Assembly: GCA_030765235.1 (NCBI GenBank)
Contig: JAVCCW010000004.1
Coordinates: 1 to 45,573, forward strand
Length of the DNA stretch: 45,573 nt
Origin: Candidatus Gorgyraea atricola
GTDB taxonomy: Bacteria > Omnitrophota > Gorgyraeia > Gorgyraeales > Gorgyraeaceae
Direction of reading: 5' to 3'
Position 1 is the first letter of the stretch, and each line of letters starts with the position of its first letter. Under the pieces are notes generated by a model. The model had not been told where the DNA came from. It did no database searches and worked only from the letters and a program-made list of their open reading frames with translations. Of this stretch, positions 6,473-12,986 are shown piece after piece. A program made the translations under genes and the position numbers.

Positions 6473-6925
6473 ATGAAGCAGAATGGAGTCGTTACTAATA
6501 GGGCTGCCAGGCGGGATTATTTTATACAGGAGACTGTAGAGGCAGGCATTGAGCTTAAAGGGTGCGAGGTAAAGTCTATAAGGGCTGGCCAGGCGAGTCT
6601 GGCTGAGAGCTTTGGTAAAGTAGAGGACAGAGAGATATTTTTGTACCATATGTATGTCAGTCCTTATAAATATACTAAGCAGGAAGAGCAGGATTCACTG
6701 AGGCCCAAGAAACTTCTTTTGCATAGACGAGAGATAGAGTATCTCATGGTTCAGGTTTTGCAAAAGCGGCTTGCGCTTATTCCTTTAAGGGTTTATTTTA
6801 AGAAGAGTCTTGCGAAAGTCGAATTAGGACTAGCAAAAGGAAAGAAGCACTACGACAAGCGTGAGGCGATCAAGCGCAAGGAAGCAGAGCGCACGATTGC
6901 GCGCGCGAAGAGGCACAAAGGATAA
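6473..6925 (+). CDS. smpB: SsrA-binding protein SmpB
   Basis: 150-aa RNA-binding protein that delivers tmRNA to stalled ribosomes for trans-translation. Family motifs are clear: TNRAARRDYFI, ETVEAGIELKGCEVKSIRAG, FLYHMYVSPY, and the basic C-tail KGKKHYDKREAIKRKEAERT. The family usually begins a few residues before the NRxARxDY motif, which supports ATG 6473 over the GTG at 6461. No Shine-Dalgarno is visible, and the promoter is almost adjacent. The ssrA gene follows 92 bp downstream, so protein and RNA partner are neighbours. Confidence 0.97.
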   Translation: MKQNGVVTNRAARRDYFIQETVEAGIELKGCEVKSIRAGQASLAESFGKVEDREIFLYHMYVSPYKYTKQEEQDSLRPKKLLLHRREIEYLMVQVLQKRLALIPLRVYFKKSLAKVELGLAKGKKHYDKREAIKRKEAERTIARAKRHKG

Positions 6926-6955
6926 TTTAAAGGCGAACTATAAGTCAGAAATTTG

Positions 6956-7017
6956 GTCCCTCGACGCGGCCGCCTTTGGCGGCCTTGCTCGGGATCAAAT
7001 TTTGCTTCGCAAAATTT
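6956..7017 (-). repeat. Two-hairpin structured repeat, copy abutting the tmRNA 5' end
   Basis: Read on the - strand the order is hairpin AAATTTTGC-GAA-GCAAAATTT, box TGATCCCGAGCAAG (overlapping one base), hairpin GCCGCC-AAA-GGCGGC, box CGCGTCGAGGGAC. The boxes match the + strand copy at 7694-7707 and 7741-7753. The hairpins have different sequences yet pair fully. The repeat stops at 7017, one base before mature tmRNA, so it lies in the precursor leader or in the promoter region. Confidence 0.8.
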
Positions 7018-7411
7018 GGGGGCGAAAGGTTTCGACTGTGGTAAGCTTGGGAAGAGCAGCATGCCGAGGTTGTCAGGAGGCCTCGAAAAACACCTGGCAC
7101 ATATTAAACGCCAACTACGATGCAGTAGCTGAAGCTGAGGGTATTCTTACCTCCAGCGAGGCGCTCGCTGTTGCCTAATTAATTAGGCAACCCGTCTACA
7201 GGTCTTGCCTGCGGGACTTGACAGACGCTATTAGCAGGCTGGGTCATTTCTTTATGTCCTTTTGGAATGGCTGAGGAGCATGAAAAGGGCTTTGTTTGAT
7301 GATATCCCGTTTACCGGAGCTCATCAGGCGAGACCAAAAGGTAACCTAAGCATGTAGATACTGTTTTTGGGATGCCAGAGGACGCGGATTCGATTTCCGC
7401 CGCCTCCACCA
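7018..7411 (+). ncRNA. ssrA: Transfer-messenger RNA (tmRNA)
   Basis: The 5' end GGGGGCGAAAGGTTTCGAC and 3' end GGATTCGATTTCCGCCGCC TCCACCA form the tRNA-like part. GGGGGCG pairs with CGCCTCC over seven base pairs with one G-U, the T-loop is TTCGATT and CCA is encoded. The tag frame starts with resume codon GCC at 7110 and reads ANYDAVAEAEG...SSEALAVA, ending at TAA 7176. This is 22 residues, longer than the usual 8-12 or so, with a hydrophobic ALAVA protease signal. The stop lies in a hairpin (GTTGCC...GGCAAC), as in other tmRNAs. Pseudoknots follow. It works with SmpB, encoded just upstream. Confidence 0.97.
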
Positions 7412-7647
7412 AATTGAAAAATCGAAGCCGCAAAAGGGGGTATTAGGGAGTGAGTGTTCGCACGAATAAGTGCGAACAAGCTACGAACGCCGCCGAGAAT
7501 GTGAGGCGGCTAGATTGTTTCCCCCTATCGGCGTAGTAAACTTCTTTGCGGAAGAAAAGGGAATATTAAGGGAAAAACATCAGGTTTTTCCCTTAAGGAG
7601 CGGAGGCTGAGAATTGTCACGAAGTGACAAGCGGGAAGTCGAAGCGA
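7412..7647. other. Hairpin-dense noncoding stretch after tmRNA
   Basis: No convincing gene is seen. Perfect stems follow one another: 7455-7463/7470-7478 (TGTTCGCAC), 7489-7494/7505-7510 (GCCGCC), 7566-7578/7584-7596 (TTAAGGGAAAAAC), 7614-7620/7624-7630 (TTGTCAC). AGGGGG at 7435-7440 could pair with CCCCCT at 7521-7526 to enclose the first two. The stretch lies between the tmRNA 3' end and its duplicate at 7648-7675. It could be a scar of an element inserted in ssrA, a cluster of hairpin repeats, or a structured RNA. Confidence 0.55.
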
Positions 7648-7675
7648 CGGATTCCATTTCCGCCGCCTCCACCAA
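7648..7675 (+). repeat. 28-bp duplicate of the tmRNA 3' end (att-like)
   Basis: Matches 7385-7412 with a single change (G to C within the T-loop), including the CCACCAA end. The upstream half of the tRNA-like domain is not duplicated and the outermost T-stem pair is lost, so this is not a second working tmRNA. ssrA 3' ends are well-known integration targets, and such a duplicate is what integration leaves. Confidence 0.75.
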
Positions 7676-7753
7676 TCTCGCCGAAGGCGAGATTGATCCC
7701 GAGCAAGCCTAATAATGTGACGAATAGGAACATTATTAGGCGCGTCGAGGGAC
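7674..7753 (+). repeat. Two-hairpin structured repeat, + strand copy before murI
   Basis: Order: hairpin AATCTCGCC-GAA-GGCGAGATT (7674-7694), box TGATCCCGAGCAAG (7694-7707), hairpin CCTAATAATGT...ACATTATTAGG (7708-7740), box CGCGTCGAGGGAC (7741-7753). Both boxes are identical to the copy at 6956-7017. It begins at the end of the duplicated tmRNA CCA and ends 17 bp before the murI start codon. Confidence 0.8.
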
Positions 7754-7770
7754 ATCAAAAGATTTCAATT

Positions 7771-8568
7771 ATGGACAATAGACCCATAGGGATATTTGAT
7801 TCTGGAGTTGGGGGGCTTACTGTGGTTAGGGAGGTTATGAAGGCCCTGCCTAAGGAGCAGATTGTGTATCTGGGTGATACTGCCAGGGTTCCTTATGGCA
7901 CGAAGTCTAATGAGACGATAAAACGATTTTCAGTCGAGAATGCGCAGTTTCTTAAAAGCTTTAAGGTTAAACTTATAGTGGTGGCTTGCAACACTGCTTC
8001 TAGTATTGCATTGCCTGTTTTGAGAAAAAAATTCAAAGTTCCTATTATAGGTGTAATAAAACCTGGCGCGAGAAGTGCTATAAAGGTTACCAGGAATGGC
8101 AGGATAGGCGTTATAGGTACGCCGACCACAGTAAAGAGCAAGGCCTATGAAAAGGAGATCAAGCTTCTATCCAGAAATAGTATAATTTCCAGGGCATGTC
8201 CTTTATTTGTGCCTCTTGCTGAAGAAGGCTGGTTGAATGGCAAGATCACACTTAGTATTGTAAAAAAATATCTTGAGCCGCTAATGAAAAAAGATATAGA
8301 TACGCTTGTTCTGGGATGTACGCATTACCCGCTTTTGAAAAATTCAATCTCAAGGATAACTGGGAAAAAGGTGAGGATAGTTGATTCCGCGAGTTCAGTG
8401 GCAGAAGAGATTAGAGATGCATTGAAAATGAATAACAGATTAGCATCACGTTCCAAGATTCCTATGCATAGATTCTTTGCAACAGACGCGGTAGAGCAAT
8501 TCGTAAAGGTCGGACAGAAATTTTTAGGGAAAAAAATCTACAAGGCCAGGAGAGCAGACTATGTATGA
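7771..8568 (+). CDS. murI: Glutamate racemase MurI
   Basis: 265-aa cofactor-independent racemase making D-glutamate for peptidoglycan. The start MDNRPIGIFDSGVGGLTVV is the family N-terminus, so upstream in-frame codons within the repeat are not used. The two catalytic cysteines are visible as VVACNTAS (Cys73) and LGCTHYP (Cys183), with the phosphate-like loop SGVGG and YGTKS. No good Shine-Dalgarno precedes it. The nearest purine run (GAGGGA) belongs to the structured repeat and is 18 nt away. It overlaps queD by 8 bp. Confidence 0.96.
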   Translation: MDNRPIGIFDSGVGGLTVVREVMKALPKEQIVYLGDTARVPYGTKSNETIKRFSVENAQFLKSFKVKLIVVACNTASSIALPVLRKKFKVPIIGVIKPGARSAIKVTRNGRIGVIGTPTTVKSKAYEKEIKLLSRNSIISRACPLFVPLAEEGWLNGKITLSIVKKYLEPLMKKDIDTLVLGCTHYPLLKNSISRITGKKVRIVDSASSVAEEIRDALKMNNRLASRSKIPMHRFFATDAVEQFVKVGQKFLGKKIYKARRADYV

Positions 8569-8917
8569 GATTCTTGTAAAAGCAGATTTTAGTGGAGCGC
8601 ATAATCTCAGGGGATATAAAGGCAAGTGCGAAGAGCTGCATGGCCATAACTGGAAGATAGAAGCGAGATTTGAAAGCGATTCTTTAAATGATATTGGCAT
8701 AGCAGTAGATTTTAAGGTCCTGAAAGCAAAACTTAAGAGTGTGTTAAAAAAATTAGATCATTCGCATCTCAATAAATTGACTTTTTTTAAGAAACAGAAT
8801 CCCTCTGCGGAGAATATTGCCAGATATATTTTTGAAGAGTTGAAAAAGAAAAAGCTTCCCGTTAAGTCAATATCTGTCTGGGAGTCGGATACCTCGTGCG
8901 CTTCATATACGATTTAG
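8561..8917 (+). CDS. queD: 6-carboxytetrahydropterin synthase QueD-like (6-pyruvoyl-tetrahydropterin synthase family)
   Basis: 118-aa pterin-fold enzyme. Zinc ligands are His14 (FSGAHNLRG) and His27/His29 (ELHGHNW). The nucleophile-position cysteine is Cys23 (GKCEEL). DHSHLN supplies the active-site His, and WESDTS holds the substrate Glu near the C-terminus. The CxxxHGH spacing is that of bacterial QueD of queuosine synthesis, although PTPS-type activity cannot be excluded. No other queuosine gene lies in the window. It overlaps murI by 8 bp and waaA by 22 bp, pointing to co-translation. Confidence 0.88.
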   Translation: MYEILVKADFSGAHNLRGYKGKCEELHGHNWKIEARFESDSLNDIGIAVDFKVLKAKLKSVLKKLDHSHLNKLTFFKKQNPSAENIARYIFEELKKKKLPVKSISVWESDTSCASYTI

Positions 8918-10203
8918 CATTCATTATATTCGGTGTGATTTACCTGCCATATCTCGTCGTGACGAAGCGATATAGGTATGGTATGGCCAGCAGATTCGGT
9001 ATTCTCTCTAAACGCCTCAGGGCCATCTCTTCCAGAGGTAAGGTCATCTGGATACACGCGGTCAGCGTGGGAGAGATGAAGGCAGCGAGTATCTTGGCGC
9101 CCCTCTTGCGAGAAAAATTCCCTTCTCATAAAATTATATTCTCGAGCGTGACTCATACAGGAAATAAGGTCGCCAAAACAGTGGCTACGCCAGAGGAAGA
9201 GGTCTTTTATCTCCCGTTTGACCTGAGTTTTATTACAAACAAGGTCGTTAAGATTATAAAACCTGAGTTATTCTTGTGTCTTGAGACAGAACTCTGGCCC
9301 AATCTTATTTCTTCACTCTACAGGTTCAACGCAAAGATCATCCTGGTAAATGGCAGGATTTCCAACAGGTCTTACATCGGGTATAAAAGGATAAGGCTTA
9401 TAGTTTCAAGGCTCTTGAGAAAATTTTCTCTTATCCTTATGCAGTCAGACGAGGACGCAGCAAGGGTCCTGGACTTAGGCGCGCCAAAAGAGCGGATCTT
9501 TACTGTTGGCAACCTGAAGTTTGATCTCTTGTTATTAGGGCCTGGCAATAGGAGGCACGAGATAAGGGATAAATTAGGCATTGCTAAAGAAGAAATCCTG
9601 CTGGTCGCAGGCAGTACGCACAAAGGAGAAGAAGATATAATATTGGATTGTTTTTTAAGATTGAAAGAGGATCATAAAAATATAAAACTTCTTCTAGCGC
9701 CTCGCCATGTCGAACGCACACAGGAGATAGAAAACCTTTTGGCCAAGTTTGGCTTAGAGTCTAGAAAGTACTCAAGGGACAAGGGACCCCATACGAAAAT
9801 CGAAGATTTCGTACGGGGCAGGCAAGGGACAAGGGACAAGGTGCTTGTTTTAGATGTCATAGGCGAGCTTAAAAGCATCTATTCTGCTGCGGATATTGTG
9901 TTTATTGGCGGGAGCCTGGTTAAAAAAGGCGGGCAGAATCCTATTGAGCCGGCAGCTTTGTCACGGCCAGTTATATTTGGAAAATACATGTTTAATTTCC
10001 GGGATGCGGCAAAATCTTTTCTTGAGAATAAAGGAGCCATCCAGATACAAGATAAAGATGAATTGTATTCTTCTATTAAACTGCTTCTGGATGATCCTGC
10101 GGAAAAAAAGAGGCTTGGTGCCAATGCAAAGCATACTGTGGACAAAAATTCAGGCTCCAGCCAGCGCACTATCGATCTTATTCTACCCCTGTCCATAGGT
10201 TGA
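8896..10203 (+). CDS. waaA: Kdo transferase WaaA (3-deoxy-D-manno-octulosonic-acid transferase)
   Basis: 435-aa GT30 enzyme that transfers Kdo from CMP-Kdo to lipid IVA at the inner membrane. An N-terminal membrane anchor (residues 5-23) is followed by WIHAVSVGEM with catalytic Glu60, then ETELWPN, NGRISNRS, and the nucleotide-binding C-domain (VAGSTHKGEE, LAPRHVER, IGGSLVKKGGQNPIEPAAL). The start is GTG 8896, with GGAG 11 nt upstream. Residues about 294-315 derive from a palindromic/heptamer insert and fall in the loop before VLVLDVIGEL, a tolerant surface site. The frame is kept, so the enzyme is probably functional. Mono- or bifunctional Kdo transfer cannot be told. Confidence 0.95.
   Translation: MRFIYDLAFIIFGVIYLPYLVVTKRYRYGMASRFGILSKRLRAISSRGKVIWIHAVSVGEMKAASILAPLLREKFPSHKIIFSSVTHTGNKVAKTVATPEEEVFYLPFDLSFITNKVVKIIKPELFLCLETELWPNLISSLYRFNAKIILVNGRISNRSYIGYKRIRLIVSRLLRKFSLILMQSDEDAARVLDLGAPKERIFTVGNLKFDLLLLGPGNRRHEIRDKLGIAKEEILLVAGSTHKGEEDIILDCFLRLKEDHKNIKLLLAPRHVERTQEIENLLAKFGLESRKYSRDKGPHTKIEDFVRGRQGTRDKVLVLDVIGELKSIYSAADIVFIGGSLVKKGGQNPIEPAALSRPVIFGKYMFNFRDAAKSFLENKGAIQIQDKDELYSSIKLLLDDPAEKKRLGANAKHTVDKNSGSSQRTIDLILPLSIG
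9775..9840 (+). repeat. In-frame palindromic/heptamer insert within waaA
   Basis: AGGGACAAGGGAC precedes a 32-nt hairpin (9787-9818, CCCCATACG...CGTACGGGG, one mismatch and one bulge, GAA loop). GCAGGCAAGGGACAAGGGAC follows. The translated piece contains RGRQGTRDK, matching RGRQGK in the YfhO-like gene at 38965-39012, so the same repeat family has entered two unrelated genes in frame. Confidence 0.8.
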
Positions 10204-10228
10204 CAAATCCCCCTATTTATAATAGAAT
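10200..10228 (+). promoter_or_regulatory. Promoter of the CBS-protein/permease unit
   Basis: Perfect TTGACA (10200-10205) and TAGAAT (10223-10228) with 17-bp spacing. The -35 overlaps the waaA stop codon. GGAGG at 10253-10257 then serves the ATG at 10262. Confidence 0.8.
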
Positions 10229-10261
10229 AATAGCTTATTATATGATGTATATGGAGGCAAG

Positions 10262-10729
10262 ATGAATGCTAAAGACGTTATGGCAACGGATATAGTGACA
10301 GTATCTTTATCTACGGGGATACGTGAGATCTACGATATCTTTAAAAAGACTCGCTATGGGGGCATACCAGTTGTTAATGACGAAAGGCGCATTCTCGGTA
10401 TGATCACAAAGGCGGAGATCCTTGCAGTGCTTTTGCCGGATTATTTTGATATGCTGGGCGAGAACATCATGTTCATAGATGATTTCGGAGCGCTTGATGA
10501 GGAGTTTGAATCAATGCCTACGTTTGAGCTATTTGTGGCAGAGGATATTATGAAGAAGGGCGCGATAACCGTAGAAGAGAACGCCTCGCTTTTAAAGATA
10601 GTAGCTATGATGTTAAAGAACAATGTCCGCAGGATCCTTGTGGAAAAAGATGGAGTCTTGAAAGGTACAATTACGCGTGGTGACATCTGCAAGGCATTTT
10701 TTGAAAATAGGGACATAGGTAGATCATGA
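10262..10729 (+). CDS. CBS-domain pair protein (155 aa)
   Basis: A stand-alone Bateman module. The first CBS motif spans about residues 4-58 (VMATDIVTVS, GGIPVVNDERRILGMITKAEI) and the second about 97-150 (IMKKGAITVEE, VRRILVEKDGVLKGTITRGDI). An acidic linker (FIDDFGALDEEFESM) separates them. Such pairs bind adenosine ligands and regulate a partner. The gene overlaps the following permease by 4 bp (ATGA), so the permease is the likely partner. That link is inferred. It has its own strong promoter inside the envelope cluster. Confidence 0.88.
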   Translation: MNAKDVMATDIVTVSLSTGIREIYDIFKKTRYGGIPVVNDERRILGMITKAEILAVLLPDYFDMLGENIMFIDDFGALDEEFESMPTFELFVAEDIMKKGAITVEENASLLKIVAMMLKNNVRRILVEKDGVLKGTITRGDICKAFFENRDIGRS

Positions 10730-12003
10730 TCGGTATAATAATAGCCTCGGTAATAGTTCTGGTGGTGCTGTATCTTGTGGCAACTGAAAAGGTGGACAAG
10801 GTCATAGCTGTATCGTCTGGCGCGCTTTTGATGATCATATCAGGCAGGATGCTTGGATTTTATTCTCAAACCAAGGCGCTAGAGGCAATAGATTTTAATA
10901 CATTAGGTCTTTTGCTGGGCATGATGATCATGGCCGCGATACTCAAAAGAACCGGCTTTTTTAATTATATTGCCATCAGTCTGGCAAGGCTTTCAAAAGG
11001 AAAACCCTGGGCGCTTATGGCGCTTTTAGGCGTGTCAACGGCATTTCTCTCCATGCTCGTGGACAATGTCACTACAGTCGTAATAATGGTGCCTATCACG
11101 ATCCTTGTGTGCGACATACTTGGCATTACGCCCCTGCCGATTCTCATGGCAGAGATATTACTTTCGATAATAGGAGGCGTCGCGACGCTGGTGGGCGATC
11201 CGCCTAACATATTTATCGGTTCTGCCGCAGGCCTCAGCTTCAATGATTTTTTAAAAAATCTTTTTCCAATAACCCTTGTAACAATATGTTATTCACTTTT
11301 TATATTAAAATTCATACACAGGAGACACCTGTCTGAAGAGCCCACGAATTTTAAAGCAGTATTGAATATAGACGCGCGCAAGGCAATAAAGGATCCTAAG
11401 GGAATGGTAAAGTGTTTAATAGCGCTTGCCGTTACATTTACATTGTTTTTCTTTCATGATCATATTGGTCTATATCCGTCATTCATAGCCTTGATCGGCG
11501 CGGGCCTCGCGTTCGTGTTATTGCAGCCTGATCCCGAAGAGATATTCCATGATGTTGAGTGGGGGGTTCTGGCATTCTTCGCCTGCTTTTTTGTTATTAT
11601 AGGCGGACTTCAGGAAACAGGCATCCTGTCGCAGATCGCAAAAAAGACAGCTATTTTGGCAGAGGTAGATATCAGATTATATAAAGTGGCGCTATTATGG
11701 ATGACAGGGATATTCTCATCAATAATAGGCGCGGTGCCCCTTACGATGGTCATGCTGCCTATCATGAAGACGATTTCAGGCTTAGGCATAAATGGCGATT
11801 CATTGTGGTGGATACTTGCCATGGGCGTTGGTTTTGGGGCAAATGGCTTACCTGTTGGCCACGCAGCGAGTATTCTGGGCATAGCAATAAGCAAAAAATC
11901 CAGAAGTCCTATCACCATCAAGGCATGGCTTTCTTCAGGCACAGTAGTAGCTGTAGCAGCCCTTGTCTTCATCAGCATCCTGATCTTCGCGGGATTCTTT
12001 TAA
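10726..12003 (+). CDS. ArsB/NhaD-family ion permease
   Basis: 425-aa polytopic membrane protein with about 11-12 hydrophobic segments across its length. The ion-transporter signatures are DNVTTVVIMVPITI in the first half, GDPPNIFIGSAAG near residues 160-170, and a second-half repeat PLTMVMLPIM...GANGLPVGHAASILG. These place it in the SLC13/ArsB-NhaD superfamily. The substrate (Na+/H+, arsenite, or an organic anion) cannot be told from sequence. Translational coupling to the CBS protein suggests ligand-dependent control. Confidence 0.87.
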   Translation: MIGIIIASVIVLVVLYLVATEKVDKVIAVSSGALLMIISGRMLGFYSQTKALEAIDFNTLGLLLGMMIMAAILKRTGFFNYIAISLARLSKGKPWALMALLGVSTAFLSMLVDNVTTVVIMVPITILVCDILGITPLPILMAEILLSIIGGVATLVGDPPNIFIGSAAGLSFNDFLKNLFPITLVTICYSLFILKFIHRRHLSEEPTNFKAVLNIDARKAIKDPKGMVKCLIALAVTFTLFFFHDHIGLYPSFIALIGAGLAFVLLQPDPEEIFHDVEWGVLAFFACFFVIIGGLQETGILSQIAKKTAILAEVDIRLYKVALLWMTGIFSSIIGAVPLTMVMLPIMKTISGLGINGDSLWWILAMGVGFGANGLPVGHAASILGIAISKKSRSPITIKAWLSSGTVVAVAALVFISILIFAGFF

Positions 12004-12005
12004 AA

Positions 12006-12986
12006 ATGAAAATCTTACTCATACCTTTTTCATTTCTCTATTACGCGGTCATTTCTATCAGGAACTTTTTTTATAAGATAGGCATTTTTCGTTCGTACAG
12101 GCTCGACGCAAAGGTCATAAGCGTGGGCAATATCACCTGGGGCGGCACTGGAAAGACACCAGCAGCCGCATTTATAGCAAATCTTCTTTTTGGCCGTGGA
12201 CTAAAGCCAGCGATTTTATTAAGAGGATATGGTGATGATGAAGAGATACTTTATTCAAAATTGGCGCCTGCTATTCCTGTTGTGGCGGGGAAGGATAGGG
12301 TTGAGACAGGAAAGGCTATACTAGCAGGTCGTTCAGTAAAGACTATTTTGCTGGACGATGGCTTTCAATACAGGCGATTAAAAAGAGATCTGGATATTGT
12401 CTGCATAGATGCCACAGATCCATTTGGCAATGGCTGGGTCATACCAGCTGGTTCAATGCGCGAGGGCATGAGTAGCCTGAGGCGAGCGGATATCTTTTTG
12501 ATCACAAAGGTTGATCTGGCGCACGATAAAAATGGATCAAAGGAGCTGGAGAAGACCCTTAAGAAAATAAATCCAAAAGCAGCTATCTTAAAATCCAGCC
12601 ACAGCCCCCAGTATTTTTATAGACTCTCTGATGATAAGATCGTTGATGGGACAAAGTTAAAGAATAATAGTGTTGCGCTTCTCTCAGCGATCGGTAATCC
12701 TGACGCATTTGAAAAGACTATCTTGAGTCTTGGATTAAAATTCAAAAAACATTTCATCTTCCGTGACCATCATTGGTACAAAGAAGGCGACTTGAAGAAA
12801 ATAGAGAACTATTGCAGTAAAAATGGAATAGACACAATAATCACAACAGAAAAAGACGCGGTAAGACTTTCCCTTGTCCCTTGTCCCTTGTCCCTTGTCC
12901 CTGTGTTGGTTTTGCGCGTCCAACTCGAAATAACTGAAAATGAACAAGGATTCTATAATAGACTTTCTGGGATTTGTACTGGTTAA
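12006..12986 (+). CDS. lpxK: Tetraacyldisaccharide 4'-kinase LpxK
   Basis: 326-aa inner-membrane kinase that phosphorylates the 4' position of lipid A disaccharide. A hydrophobic N-terminus precedes the Walker A GNITWGGTGKTP (41-52). It is followed by LLRGYG, DDGFQYRRL (catalytic Asp-rich motif), PAGSMRE, and the late motifs RDHHWY and TTEKDAVRL. The start ATG 12006 follows the permease stop by 2 nt; an upstream in-frame start inside the permease gene is rejected. Near its C-terminus (about residues 289-299) four CCCTTGT heptamers are translated as LSLVPCPLSLVP right after the conserved TTEKDAVRL. A one-unit change would shift the frame of the last ~28 codons. Confidence 0.95.
   Translation: MKILLIPFSFLYYAVISIRNFFYKIGIFRSYRLDAKVISVGNITWGGTGKTPAAAFIANLLFGRGLKPAILLRGYGDDEEILYSKLAPAIPVVAGKDRVETGKAILAGRSVKTILLDDGFQYRRLKRDLDIVCIDATDPFGNGWVIPAGSMREGMSSLRRADIFLITKVDLAHDKNGSKELEKTLKKINPKAAILKSSHSPQYFYRLSDDKIVDGTKLKNNSVALLSAIGNPDAFEKTILSLGLKFKKHFIFRDHHWYKEGDLKKIENYCSKNGIDTIITTEKDAVRLSLVPCPLSLVPVLVLRVQLEITENEQGFYNRLSGICTG
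12871..12901 (+). repeat. Heptanucleotide tandem repeat (CCCTTGT)x4 in lpxK
   Basis: Four exact CCCTTGT units plus CCC. It is the complement of the AAGGGAC heptamer found in waaA (9775-9840) and in a degenerate form in the lpxL fusion (14314-14346). A seven-base unit changes frame when units are gained or lost. Confidence 0.9.

Noticed and set aside
6861-7178. 105-codon frame over smpB end and tmRNA
   Set aside because: Its end is the tmRNA tag; the rest crosses the structured repeat. The tag is translated only from the tmRNA resume codon.
7648-7675. Second tmRNA or tRNA gene ending in CCA
   Set aside because: Only the 3' 28 bases are duplicated. The T-loop is altered, the outermost T-stem pair is lost, and no matching 5' half or anticodon arm is present.
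11697-12005. N-terminal extension of lpxK
   Set aside because: It lies within the permease gene in another frame and adds residues not seen in LpxK. ATG 12006 gives the family start.
12871-12901. CRISPR or spacer-type repeat
   Set aside because: The heptamer units are contiguous without spacers and lie within lpxK. No CRISPR-like array is seen in the window.
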